Shown here in pieces: positions 31,739 through 39,588 of a stretch of DNA of 48,674 nt (the stretch's first letter is position 1; each line of letters begins with the position of its first letter). Source of the DNA: Aequorivita sp. (lineage in GTDB: Bacteria; Bacteroidota; Bacteroidia; Flavobacteriales; Flavobacteriaceae); contig PAZL01000056.1 in assembly GCA_002715485.1 (NCBI GenBank), forward strand, positions 1 to 48,674, in the 5' to 3' direction. The notes beneath the pieces were generated by a model that was not told the DNA's origin, did not search any database, and saw nothing but the letters and a program-made list of their open reading frames with translations. The translations under genes and the position numbers were made by a program.

Positions 31739-31766
31739 CAAAGATAAAAAATTATTTGAATAGCAA
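31739..31766 (-). promoter_or_regulatory. Promoter of DUF177-rpmF
   Basis: On the minus strand, -7 box TATCTTTG (31746-31739) and a TTG at 31766-31764 with a 17-base spacer. Both elements fit the Bacteroidota sigma-A consensus. The ATG at 31694 is ~45 bases downstream of the -7 box. Confidence 0.65.
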
Positions 31767-31775
31767 TTAATTTTT

Positions 31776-32837
31776 CTATTTCTTTTTTGAATAGGTTCTT
31801 TTACGTGTAGTTTGAAGTGGATTTTTTGAAATTTCCGAGTACTGTTCCCGGGTTTCAAAAATGGAAACAGCACTAAATACCGCTTCGCGAAAGGATTCAA
31901 AATTTGCTTCATTTTTTCCAGCCAAATCAAACGCTGTTCCGTGATCAGGAGAGGTGCGAATACGGTTAAGGCCTGCTGTAAAATTTACACCTTTTCCAAA
32001 AGCTAGCGTTTTAAAAGGAACTAAACCTTGGTCATGGTAAGAAGCGATAATTGCATCAAAATTTTTATAGTTCCCCGAGCCAAAAAAACTGTCGGCTGCA
32101 TAAGGTCCGAAAACCATTTTGCCATTTTTGCGGATATTATCTAGTGCAGGTCGCAAAAGTGTGTCATCTTCATCGCCAATAACACCATTATCGCCTGTAT
32201 GTGGATTGATTCCCAAGACGGCAATTTTTGGTTTTTCAATTCCGAAGTCTTCAATTAAGGTATGGTAAATTGTATTGATTTTTTTATCGATGCGTTCCCT
32301 TGTAATGTTTTTCACCACGTCTTTTACGGCTACGTGGTCAGTTAAAAGTCCAACACGTAAATTTTCAGAAATTAAAAGCATTAAGCTTTCACCCTCAAGT
32401 TCCTGTGCCAAATAATCGGTATGCCCGGGAAAATTAAAACTTTCAGATTGAATATTTGATTTGTTAATTGGTGCCGTAACAAGAGCATCAATCCTTTTAT
32501 TTTTTAATGCCGATACCGCAGCTTTCAAGGATTTTATGGCATACTCGCCTCCTGTTGGGTTTTCTTCACCAAACGAAACATCAACATGTTCTTTCCAAAC
32601 ATTCAGCACGTTTATTTTCTTCGGAACAATATCTTCTATTTTATCAATTCCGTGGAAATTGATGTCCACTTCAAAGTGTTTTTTGAGAAAAGACATCAAT
32701 TTTACCGACGCAAAAATAACGGGCGTACAAAACTCTAGCATACGCGAATCTTCAAACGTTTTCAGTATAATTTCGCCTCCAATCCCATTAATATCGCCGA
32801 TGGAAATACCGACCACTATTTTATCCTCTCTGCTCAT
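31776..32837 (-). CDS. pdxA: 4-hydroxythreonine-4-phosphate dehydrogenase
   Basis: 353 residues. NAD-dependent step of the DXP-dependent pyridoxal phosphate pathway. The N-terminus VVGISIGDINGIGGEI is characteristic. Metal and substrate ligands appear in FPGHTDYLAQ, then GINPHTGDNG, ASYHDQGLVPFK, and RTSPDHGTAFDLAGK. The extreme C-terminus is a basic tail (TRKRTYSKKK). Divergent from ribE across 56 bases with overlapping promoters. Confidence 0.96.
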   Translation of the reverse strand: MSREDKIVVGISIGDINGIGGEIILKTFEDSRMLEFCTPVIFASVKLMSFLKKHFEVDINFHGIDKIEDIVPKKINVLNVWKEHVDVSFGEENPTGGEYAIKSLKAAVSALKNKRIDALVTAPINKSNIQSESFNFPGHTDYLAQELEGESLMLLISENLRVGLLTDHVAVKDVVKNITRERIDKKINTIYHTLIEDFGIEKPKIAVLGINPHTGDNGVIGDEDDTLLRPALDNIRKNGKMVFGPYAADSFFGSGNYKNFDAIIASYHDQGLVPFKTLAFGKGVNFTAGLNRIRTSPDHGTAFDLAGKNEANFESFREAVFSAVSIFETREQYSEISKNPLQTTRKRTYSKKK

Positions 32838-32859
32838 TATGTTTAGCTTTTTTAATTGT

Positions 32860-32867
32860 TACTTTTG
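32860..32867 (+). promoter_or_regulatory. -7 box TACTTTTG for ribE
   Basis: Exact TAnnTTTG, 26 bases before the ribE ATG at 32894. No clear -33 TTG. Predicted initiation falls inside the minus-strand -7 box at 32873. Confidence 0.5.
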
Positions 32868-32872
32868 CAGTA

Positions 32873-32880
32873 CAAATGTA
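32873..32880 (-). promoter_or_regulatory. -7 box TACATTTG for pdxA
   Basis: On the minus strand an exact TAnnTTTG, 35 bases before the pdxA ATG (32837). It faces the ribE box 5 bases away, so the two promoters overlap. Confidence 0.5.
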
Positions 32881-32893
32881 ACCAAATACTACA

Positions 32894-33481
32894 ATGTTTA
32901 CAGGAATTATTGAAACCGTTGGCGAAATAAACCAACTTGCCCAAGAAGGAGAAAATCTTCATATTGAAATTAAGAGTCCGTTGGCCCAAGAATTAAAAAT
33001 TGACCAAAGTGTCTCCCACAATGGGGTTTGTTTAACAGTAGTTGAAGTAAAGGAAGCATCCTATGTGGTTACCGCTATTCAAGAAACTTTAGACAAAACA
33101 AATCTAAAAAAACTCACAAAAGGTTCTTTGGTGAATTTGGAAAGGGCGATGAAATTGGGTGATAGGCTAGACGGCCATTTAGTCCAGGGTCATGTGGACG
33201 GGACTGCTATTTGTAAAAAAGTGGAAGATTCAAATGGCAGTTGGGTTTTTACATTTGAATATGATAATTCAGAATTCAGCACTGTGGAAAAAGGCTCTAT
33301 TACGGTAAATGGTGTAAGTCTTACGGTAGTTGATTCTAAAAACGGGGCATTTAGTGTTGCAATTATCCCCTACACTTTTGAGAACACAAATTTTAATAAA
33401 ATAGAACAAGGAACCGAAGTAAATCTTGAATTTGACATTATTGGGAAATATGTCAAAAGTATTATGAAGCCTTATTTATAG
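32894..33481 (+). CDS. ribE: Riboflavin synthase alpha chain
   Basis: 195 residues. Dismutates 6,7-dimethyl-8-ribityllumazine to riboflavin. The start MFTGIIETVG is diagnostic. Two homologous lumazine-binding repeats are seen: SHNGVCLTVVEV (~37-48) with GDRLDGHLVQGHVDGT (~92-107), and then GSITVNGVSLTVVDS in the second half. The upstream gap is only 56 bases, too short for an FMN riboswitch. The 3' end overlaps the convergent small gene by 20 bases. Confidence 0.96.
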   Translation: MFTGIIETVGEINQLAQEGENLHIEIKSPLAQELKIDQSVSHNGVCLTVVEVKEASYVVTAIQETLDKTNLKKLTKGSLVNLERAMKLGDRLDGHLVQGHVDGTAICKKVEDSNGSWVFTFEYDNSEFSTVEKGSITVNGVSLTVVDSKNGAFSVAIIPYTFENTNFNKIEQGTEVNLEFDIIGKYVKSIMKPYL

Positions 33482-33659
33482 AACGGTTTCTTTTAAAAAG
33501 TATATAAGCTCCAAATAATACACCTGCAACAAGCAAAATCCATATATTATCGTCTATTGGTAACTGAGGGCCACGATTTTGAGAAGGCGGAGGCGGTCCC
33601 TGCCCAGCAGAAGCCGACTGAATAGCAAGCATTATAAAACTATAAATAAGTGATGCCAT
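33462..33659 (-). CDS. Small PID-CTERM-like sorted protein
   Basis: 65 residues. N-terminal hydrophobic signal (MASLIYSFIMLAIQSASA), a short linker with GPPPPSQNRG, then LPIDDNIW followed directly by a hydrophobic helix (ILLVAGVLFGAYILF) and a basic end, KRNRSINKAS. The P-I-D, membrane helix and basic cluster at the very C-terminus match the PID-CTERM type of putative sorting tail known in Flavobacteria. Apart from signal and tail almost no mature protein remains. Function unknown. Confidence 0.75.
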   Translation of the reverse strand: MASLIYSFIMLAIQSASAGQGPPPPSQNRGPQLPIDDNIWILLVAGVLFGAYILFKRNRSINKAS

Positions 33660-33729
33660 GGTTGTTCATTAACGATTTGGGATCGTGTTTATGCGCCTAA
33701 AGTAATAATTTTTTTTTATCCTCAAATAA

Positions 33730-33765
33730 AAAAATGAGTTATCGAATGATTAATAACTCATTTTT
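33730..33765 (-). terminator. 13-bp perfect hairpin, terminator of the tRNA transcript
   Basis: AAAAATGAGTTAT (33730-33742) and ATAACTCATTTTT (33753-33765) are perfect complements around a 10-base loop. Both flanks are A/T runs, so it can act on either strand. It lies 62 bases downstream of the tRNA on the minus strand. Confidence 0.7.
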
Positions 33766-33827
33766 AATGTGAAAACTGCCTTTTATTTAGCTTTTAATGT
33801 GGCTCATTATAAGCCTTTTGAAAAAAG

Positions 33828-33901
33828 TGGTCCCACATGGGCTCGAACCATGGACCCCCTGATTATGAGTCAGGTGCTCTAACCAGCTGAGCTATGGGAC
33901 C
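33828..33901 (-). tRNA. tRNA with CAU anticodon (Ile2 more likely than elongator Met)
   Basis: 74 bases, folding into a full cloverleaf on the minus strand: acceptor GGTCCCA / TGGGACC, D stem GCTC/GAGC, anticodon stem CCTGA / TCAGG with loop CTCATAA, T stem CATGG / CCATG with TTCGAGC, discriminator A. CCA is not encoded. The CAU anticodon allows elongator Met or lysidine-modified Ile2. C4-G69 and C5-G68 in the acceptor stem are features recognised by TilS in E. coli tRNA-Ile2, which favours Ile2; automatic tools may call it Met. Confidence 0.93.
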
Positions 33902-33914
33902 CGATAATAGTTTG

Positions 33915-33946
33915 CAAATGTAAAACACTTTATAAATACAGCAAAA
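33915..33946 (-). promoter_or_regulatory. Promoter of the tRNA gene
   Basis: On the minus strand, -33 TTTTG (33946-33942), a 19-base spacer and -7 TACATTTG (33922-33915), 14 bases before the tRNA. One of the best promoters in the window. Confidence 0.75.
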
Positions 33947-33952
33947 CTATTT

Positions 33953-34360
33953 TTAGTTATTCTCAATTTCTTGACAAAGCTCTACCAATACACCATTTGC
34001 TGATTTAGGGTGAAGAAACGCCACCAGCTTATTGTCAGCACCTTTTTTTGGCTCTTCATTCAGCAGTATAAAACCTTCATTTTTAAGACGTTCCATTTCC
34101 CTTAAAATATCAGGTACAGCAAAAGCAATATGATGAATTCCCTCTCCTCTTTTTTCTATAAACCTCGCTATTGGACTTTCAGGGTTTGAAGCTTCCAAAA
34201 GTTCAATTTTACTTTCACCACAGCGAAAAAACGAAGTTTCAACCCCCTCACTTTCCACCTTTTCACTTTTATAAGGTGCGCTTCCCAATAAAGCTTCATA
34301 AATTTTATTGGCTTCAACAATACTTTTTACCGCAATGCCTATGTGTTCTATTTTTTCCAT
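33953..34360 (-). CDS. mce: Methylmalonyl-CoA epimerase
   Basis: 135 residues from ATG 34360 (MEKIEHIGIAV); the frame runs 42 codons further upstream but the family starts here. A glyoxalase-fold enzyme interconverting the R and S forms of methylmalonyl-CoA. Metal ligands are expected at H6, at the second half's GIHHIAFAV, and at the C-terminal VLVELCQ glutamate. GEGIHHIAF and FLHPKSANGVLVEL are typical. Serves propionyl-CoA metabolism with methylmalonyl-CoA mutase, which is not in the window. Divergent from rbfA. Confidence 0.93.
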   Translation of the reverse strand: MEKIEHIGIAVKSIVEANKIYEALLGSAPYKSEKVESEGVETSFFRCGESKIELLEASNPESPIARFIEKRGEGIHHIAFAVPDILREMERLKNEGFILLNEEPKKGADNKLVAFLHPKSANGVLVELCQEIENN

Positions 34361-34378
34361 ATTAATAAGTTGATTGCT

Positions 34379-34386
34379 CAAAAATA
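34379..34386 (-). promoter_or_regulatory. -7 box TATTTTTG for mce
   Basis: Exact TAnnTTTG on the minus strand, 18 bases before the mce ATG. It supports the 34360 start, since the longer frame begins upstream of the box. No clear -33 element. Confidence 0.45.
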
Positions 34387-34453
34387 CAAACTTAATAGCA
34401 TTGAATTTCATGAAGCTTGTGGCTTCATTAACATTCGGTACGGTTTTATGTTC

Positions 34454-34461
34454 TATTTTTG
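34454..34461 (+). promoter_or_regulatory. -7 box TATTTTTG for rbfA
   Basis: Exact TAnnTTTG only 4 bases before the rbfA ATG (34466). Initiation would fall at or just inside the start codon, so this transcript may be leaderless, or another promoter is used. Confidence 0.45.
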
Positions 34462-34465
34462 CAGT

Positions 34466-34861
34466 ATGGAAGAAAGTAACAGACAAAAGAAAATAGCAGG
34501 CGTACTACAGAGTGACCTTGCAAATGTGCTTCAGAATATGCTTCGCGAAGCTGGGCAGATGGGCATTATTATTTCGGTGAGCAAAGTGAGCGTAACTACT
34601 GACCTTTCCATTGCGAAGGTTTACGTAAGCGTTTTTCCAGCAGATAAAGCCGAGGCAATTGTGGCTGAACTCAATAAAATAAAGCCAAACATTAAGCACC
34701 AAATTGCTCAACTGACAAAACACCAACTTCGGAAAATGCCTGATCTTTCATTTTATAACGATGATTCCTTGGAGTACATTGAAAAGATTGACAAAGCCGT
34801 AAAAGGGGAAGAAAACCCATTGAAAAATCCAGATTTACTTCCGAAACGAAAAAAATCATAA
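34466..34861 (+). CDS. rbfA: 30S ribosome-binding factor A
   Basis: 131 residues from ATG 34466 (MEESNRQKKIAGVLQ). The frame extends 41 codons upstream across the mce promoter and is not expected to be translated. KH-like fold: LQSDLANVLQNM, GIIISVSKVSVTTDLSIAKVYVSVF and HQLRKMPDLSFYNDDSLEYIEKID are typical. Assists late 30S maturation at the 16S 5' end. It is followed after 1 base by the permease gene. Confidence 0.95.
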   Translation: MEESNRQKKIAGVLQSDLANVLQNMLREAGQMGIIISVSKVSVTTDLSIAKVYVSVFPADKAEAIVAELNKIKPNIKHQIAQLTKHQLRKMPDLSFYNDDSLEYIEKIDKAVKGEENPLKNPDLLPKRKKS

Positions 34862-34862
34862 C

Positions 34863-36068
34863 TTGAATTTTTCGCTCTACATCGCCAAGCGTTATTTATT
34901 TTCAAAGAGCAGCAACAATGCCATCAATATTATCACGGGTATTGCGGCCGTTGGCGTAGTAGTTGGCGCAATGTCATTATTCATAGTGCTTTCGGGCTTT
35001 TCGGGCTTAAAAGATTTTAGTCTTCAGTTCACCAATGTCTTTGACAGCGATCTTAAAATTGTTCCTGAAAGTGGAAAAACCATAACATTTTCTGAAGCGC
35101 AAAGAAATAGGTTGAATAGTATTGAAGGCATTGAATCTATTTCAGAAATTATTGAGGAACGTGTTTTTCTCCATTACAAAGGCAAAAACCATATTGCATA
35201 CATAAAGGGAGTGGATTCCCTATATGGTAAAGTAACGCAGCTGGACAGCATACTATACTATGGCGATTGGCTTGTGCCACACCAAAACGAAGTAGTGGTT
35301 GGGCTCTCTACCATTGCAAAGTTATCTATGGGAGTTCGTGATTATGGAGCACCTTTGGAAATTTACGTTCCAAAGCCTGGAACTGGCCAAATAAACGCGC
35401 TTGACCCCTCTAATGCATTCAATAAGGAAAATGTGGTTGTTTCTGGCGTTTATCAAGTAAATGAAGATCTTGATGCAAAATATGTTTTCACAGATTTAGA
35501 ATTCGCTAGAAACCTCCTTTCTTTGGACAGTACAAAAATTTCTTCCATTGAAATGAAATTGTTGCCCAATGCATCTGAAGAATTGGTTCGAGAAGAAACT
35601 AAAAAAATTTTTTCTGAAGGAATTGCCATTAAAAATCGAATACAACAAAACGATGCGCTCTACAAAATGCTGAATACTGAAAATATTGCGGTTTATTTAA
35701 TTTTTACTTTGGTATTGATAATCGCGCTTTTCAACGTAATTGGCTCCATAATTATGATGGTTTTGGACAAACGGAAAAATATCAAAACACTATACAACTT
35801 GGGGGCTTCCTTGCCCGAAATACGCCGGATCTTTTTCCTGCAGGGTACATTAATGACCGTGCTTGGTGGTTTATTGGGAATTTTCTTGGGAATACTTGCC
35901 GTAATGGCGCAACTGAAATTTGAATTCGTTGCTATCACCAGCACTCTGCCCTATCCTGTGAAATTAAAGTTACTAAATATTGTGATCGTCTTTGTAACGA
36001 TTAGCGTTCTTGGAATTATCGCTTCAAAAATTGCTTCGAGCAGAGTTCGAGAAAAGCTATTAGTTTAA
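34863..36068 (+). CDS. LolC/LolE-type ABC transporter permease (FtsX family), TTG start
   Basis: 401 residues. One N-terminal membrane helix (~20-45, containing AAVGVVVGAMSLFIVLSGF), a large periplasmic domain (~50-265) and three C-terminal helices (~270-300, 320-345, 370-392) give the MacB/LolC architecture. The start is TTG 34863, one base after the rbfA stop. It yields MNFSLYIAKRYLFSKSSNN, the expected family N-terminus, and no ATG precedes the first helix. It likely extracts lipoproteins from the inner membrane with a LolD ATPase encoded elsewhere. Confidence 0.88.
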   Translation: MNFSLYIAKRYLFSKSSNNAINIITGIAAVGVVVGAMSLFIVLSGFSGLKDFSLQFTNVFDSDLKIVPESGKTITFSEAQRNRLNSIEGIESISEIIEERVFLHYKGKNHIAYIKGVDSLYGKVTQLDSILYYGDWLVPHQNEVVVGLSTIAKLSMGVRDYGAPLEIYVPKPGTGQINALDPSNAFNKENVVVSGVYQVNEDLDAKYVFTDLEFARNLLSLDSTKISSIEMKLLPNASEELVREETKKIFSEGIAIKNRIQQNDALYKMLNTENIAVYLIFTLVLIIALFNVIGSIIMMVLDKRKNIKTLYNLGASLPEIRRIFFLQGTLMTVLGGLLGIFLGILAVMAQLKFEFVAITSTLPYPVKLKLLNIVIVFVTISVLGIIASKIASSRVREKLLV

Positions 36069-37057
36069 GCAAACTCATAATCCCCAAATATCTCCAGAAC
36101 CTCATCAAACGCTTCAAAAACGGAAGCAGAATCATCACTAGTTACCATCTTCATTCGGTATTCCTTAAAGTTGGGAATTCCTTTAAAATAATTGGTATAA
36201 TGGCGGCGGGTTTCAAAAACACCAAGGGTTTCCCCCTTCCAGTCTATCGCCATCTGCAAGTGACGTTTGGCAGCTTCCACACGTTCCAACATAGTTGGGG
36301 GCGGTAAGTGTTCGCCTGTTTTAAAATAGTGTTTCACTTCCTTAAAAAACCATGGATAACCAATACTGGCACGACCAATCATGGCGCCGTCCAGCCCATA
36401 CTTATCTCGCATCTCCATCGCTTTTTCCGGCGTATCCACATCGCCATTTCCAAAGATGGGAATGTGCATTCGGGGGTTATTTTTTACTTCAGCAATGGGT
36501 TTCCAATCGGCATCACCTTTGTACATCTGTGCGCGAGTTCTTCCGTGGATTGACAATGCCTGGCAGCCCACATCCTGCAGGCGTTCGGCAACCTCAACAA
36601 TTTTAATGGAATCGTGGTCCCAGCCAAGGCGGGTTTTAACTGTAACTGGAAGTTTGGTGTGCTTTACCATTTCTTTGGTAAGACTAACCATTAAATCAAT
36701 ATCTTTCAAAATACCTGCGCCGGCACCTTTTGAAACTACTTTTTTTACAGGACAGCCAAAGTTGATGTCAATCATATCTGGCCCACTGGCCTCAACAATT
36801 TCAACACTGCGAAGCATTGATTCTAAAACAGCGCCAAAAATCTGGATCCCTACTGGGCGTTCTTTTTCGTAAATATCGAGCTTCATCACACTTTTTGCGG
36901 CATCACGTATAAGCCCTTCCGAAGATATAAACTCCGTAAAAACCACATCGGCACCCTGCTCCTTGCAAAGTGCGCGAAAAGGCGGGTCGCTTACGTCCTC
37001 CATAGGAGCGAGTAGCAACGGGAAGTCTGGCAATTGTATGTTTCCTATTTGCGGCAA
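36065..37057 (-). CDS. dusB: tRNA-dihydrouridine synthase (DusB-like), TTG start
   Basis: 330 residues. An FMN-dependent TIM-barrel enzyme that reduces specific uridines in tRNA D-loops. LLLAPMEDVSDPPFRALC near the start, DINFGCPVKKVVSKGAGAG with the catalytic Cys, and GNGDVDTPE and GAMIGRASIGYPWFF blocks are typical. The first codon is TTG 37057; the family N-terminus (xxIGNI...DFPLLLAPM) aligns from there, and the next ATG would remove it. The -7 box at 37077 supports this start. Overlaps the convergent permease stop by 4 bases. Confidence 0.94.
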   Translation of the reverse strand: MPQIGNIQLPDFPLLLAPMEDVSDPPFRALCKEQGADVVFTEFISSEGLIRDAAKSVMKLDIYEKERPVGIQIFGAVLESMLRSVEIVEASGPDMIDINFGCPVKKVVSKGAGAGILKDIDLMVSLTKEMVKHTKLPVTVKTRLGWDHDSIKIVEVAERLQDVGCQALSIHGRTRAQMYKGDADWKPIAEVKNNPRMHIPIFGNGDVDTPEKAMEMRDKYGLDGAMIGRASIGYPWFFKEVKHYFKTGEHLPPPTMLERVEAAKRHLQMAIDWKGETLGVFETRRHYTNYFKGIPNFKEYRMKMVTSDDSASVFEAFDEVLEIFGDYEFA

Positions 37058-37076
37058 TTCATTCGTTTTGGAACTG

Positions 37077-37084
37077 CAAAAGTA
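37077..37084 (-). promoter_or_regulatory. -7 box TACTTTTG for dusB
   Basis: Exact TAnnTTTG on the minus strand, 19 bases before the TTG start at 37057. It gives independent support for the non-ATG start. No obvious -33 TTG. Confidence 0.45.
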
Positions 37085-37117
37085 GTAAATATCGGTAATA
37101 TGAAATTTTAAAAGAAA

Positions 37118-39535
37118 TTATTTGCCTTCCAACCTATCGCCTTCGTCGGTTTCAATTTTTTTGCTATTGTCACGAAGGCGGGCATTTCCGAAATTGTATT
37201 TGAAACCTACTCGGAGCAATCTGCTTTCAGTATTTGCATAATAATAATTGTCTTGATTGTAATACTTTGAAACTGAAGCGGTATTATTGAGGGTGTTAAA
37301 AAGATCATCAACCCCCACGGTCAAACTTGCACGCTTATCCCAGAAATCTTTTCTAATCGATACGTTTACGTAGTTTTGGTTTTCAAAAAACCGATTTCCA
37401 AAAACGAAATTTGAAATATAAACTCCCGTTAAATCAGCCGTGAAAGAACCGTCCTTCGATAGTGTAAAGTGATTGGTGAGAAAAATATATTGTCCAAAAG
37501 TGTCATTTGTATATGTTTCCGGTGCGCTTTGCAGCGCATAAAATTCATTGGCCAAATAAAATGAAGAAGTGTTAAAATGCATCCACCACCAAGAGTTGAG
37601 CGAGTTAAAATAAGTTATATCAAATGCATATTGATAGCTTTTAATCATATTGGCATCTATACCGCTAAGTGTACTATTTGTGTTGTTCTGAAGTATTAAT
37701 ATGTCTAGGCTATTCTCAATATTCTGATAGTATACCTCAAAAAATAGTTTGCTTTTATGATCAAATGTTAAGGTGATTTTATCTTCAATAGCTGGAACCA
37801 ATTTTGGGTTTCCACTGTTAAAATTCCGTTCCGTTATATAATATTTAAAAGGATTTAAACTTTGATAGCGCGGACGCTGCACGCTGCGGTTGTAACTTAG
37901 CCCAATCCCGTTGTTCTCATTGATTGTATAATGAAAAGATGCGGAAGGGAAAAAATCAAAATATTGCTGATTGTTCACTTCGCCCAATGAACGCGAAATG
38001 GCATCAACATCTGTGTATTCACCCCGAAGACCCGCAGTAACGCTCCATTTTTCCCAGTCTTTTTCGAAGTTAATATATTCTGCATATATATTTTCCTTAT
38101 AATTAAAATCATCAGATAGGGAATTATTAAAAGTAGTTGCGCTATTTATAACATCAAAAAAATCCAATTTGCTTTCCGTATCGATACTGCTAAATTTGAA
38201 ACCAGCCTCTAATGTTCCACCCCATAATTCAGAAGAAATGTCAGCCTGTCCCGTAAAGATGTCACTATATTGATTAGAGTTTGTGTAAAAACTATTGTTT
38301 CTTAAAAATTCACCATTTGGCAATAGATAATCAGAATCCACACTTTGGTTTTGGGTGTTGTCGTAATAAATATAATTAGCAGAAACAGCCAAGGTTGTGC
38401 CATTATCATTCAAAATACGGTTATAATCCAATGCAAATGTCAAATTTTGTTTTTCATAATCCACAAAACTCCAGGTTGTAATTGTAGAATCTAACTGACG
38501 CTGCGGGTTAAAAATTAAAGAGTTACCATTATTATGGTAATTAACCTTAGGGGTAAGCGAAACGTTTGATGTAAGGCTGATCGTGTTTTTTTCGTCTAGC
38601 GTAAAATCCAATACCACATTTCCGTTGTGATTGTTGCTTTCCGTTGTTCGGTTAAAGTCGGTTTCCCAAATAGATTTTGTTGAAACTTCATCTGGCTGAA
38701 AGAAACGAATGTAGTTTTCATCATTCTTATACTCCTTTTTTTCAGAAAAAGAATAGCTTGCGTAAACATTCAACCAATTATTTTTATAAAAATGAGAGGT
38801 TCCAAATGTATATTTTGGGTATATTCCCTGCTCATATGTAGCGTTTACAGAGCCCTTGTAGCCAACAGATATTGATTTCGACATTATAATATTCAGGACA
38901 GTTCCAGCTTCCGCATCATATTTTGAGGAAGGATTTGTAATTACCTCCACAGATTTAATAGCTGCCGCATCGGTATTTTGCAATAGTGAATAAATTTCTT
39001 CTGAAGAAAGATATACTCTCTTGCCGTTAATATAAATTACAGGTGTTGACATTTTTACCTGAATATTCTCACCAGTAACAATAATCCCCGGGGTCTTTTT
39101 CAATAAATCCATCGTATTACCCACCGAGAAGGATGTATTTTCAACTTCAAAAACAAGTTTGCCTGGAGTCTTGTGTATGGTAGGTAATTTAGCGACGACC
39201 ACCGTTTCGTCGAGCATTTGTTGATTTTCTTTTAAAACTAAATTGCCTAAATTTTTGTTTGACGAAAGTTGGATGATTTGTTGAAAATCTTCAAAACCAA
39301 TATAACTGAAGTTTAACGTATAGGTTCCTTCGGGTATATTTTTTAAAAAAAAAGAACCGTCTTCATCTGTGGTAGTACCTTCTAGGGGTGTTTCGTCTTC
39401 ATTTCCGTAAACCAAAACATTAACAAAAGATAGGGGAATGTTTTCAGAATCGGTCACCTTTCCAGAAACAGAAAAGTCCTGTGCCATCATAACTCCTGCA
39501 TGAATGCAGAAGAAAAACATTATAAATCTTGTCAT
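37118..39535 (-). CDS. TonB-dependent-receptor-like outer membrane beta-barrel protein
   Basis: 805 residues from ATG 39535 (MTRFIMFFFCIHAGVMMAQ, signal peptide); a GTG at 39562 is less likely. Residues ~21-105 form a carboxypeptidase-regulatory-like beta domain (SGKVTDSENIPLSFVNV). Next comes a plug-like part with VVVAKLPTIHKTPGKLVFEV and VYINGKRVYLSSEEIYSLL (~120-230). The rest is aromatic-rich beta-barrel strands ending in RLLRVGFKYNFGNARLRD. This is the 'outer membrane beta-barrel family' of Bacteroidota. No SusD, TonB or substrate gene is adjacent, so the cargo is unknown. Confidence 0.88.
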   Translation of the reverse strand: MTRFIMFFFCIHAGVMMAQDFSVSGKVTDSENIPLSFVNVLVYGNEDETPLEGTTTDEDGSFFLKNIPEGTYTLNFSYIGFEDFQQIIQLSSNKNLGNLVLKENQQMLDETVVVAKLPTIHKTPGKLVFEVENTSFSVGNTMDLLKKTPGIIVTGENIQVKMSTPVIYINGKRVYLSSEEIYSLLQNTDAAAIKSVEVITNPSSKYDAEAGTVLNIIMSKSISVGYKGSVNATYEQGIYPKYTFGTSHFYKNNWLNVYASYSFSEKKEYKNDENYIRFFQPDEVSTKSIWETDFNRTTESNNHNGNVVLDFTLDEKNTISLTSNVSLTPKVNYHNNGNSLIFNPQRQLDSTITTWSFVDYEKQNLTFALDYNRILNDNGTTLAVSANYIYYDNTQNQSVDSDYLLPNGEFLRNNSFYTNSNQYSDIFTGQADISSELWGGTLEAGFKFSSIDTESKLDFFDVINSATTFNNSLSDDFNYKENIYAEYINFEKDWEKWSVTAGLRGEYTDVDAISRSLGEVNNQQYFDFFPSASFHYTINENNGIGLSYNRSVQRPRYQSLNPFKYYITERNFNSGNPKLVPAIEDKITLTFDHKSKLFFEVYYQNIENSLDILILQNNTNSTLSGIDANMIKSYQYAFDITYFNSLNSWWWMHFNTSSFYLANEFYALQSAPETYTNDTFGQYIFLTNHFTLSKDGSFTADLTGVYISNFVFGNRFFENQNYVNVSIRKDFWDKRASLTVGVDDLFNTLNNTASVSKYYNQDNYYYANTESRLLRVGFKYNFGNARLRDNSKKIETDEGDRLEGK

Positions 39536-39547
39536 AACATAAGTAGA

Positions 39548-39588
39548 TATCTGGGGCGACACCCGTTACTATGATTCTTTATCTGGGG
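39548..39588 (-). repeat. Direct repeat CCCCAGATA x2 in the receptor gene leader
   Basis: TATCTGGGG occurs at 39548-39556 and again at 39580-39588 (plus-strand reading), start to start 32 bases, about three helical turns. Both lie between the receptor ATG (39535) and its likely promoter (CATATTTG on the minus strand at 39637-39630, -33 TTTTG at 39658-39654). Could be an operator pair or an RNA motif in the leader. Confidence 0.45.

Noticed and set aside
32838-32893. FMN riboswitch before ribE
   Set aside because: The intergenic space is only 56 bases and none of the conserved FMN-element stems are present.
34343-34465. 41-codon N-terminal extension of rbfA
   Set aside because: It runs through the mce coding start and the promoter boxes; RbfA starts at MEESNRQ.
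36308-36872. Nested plus-strand frames of up to 163 codons opposite dusB
   Set aside because: Antisense shadows of a well-conserved gene; no domain, no promoter.
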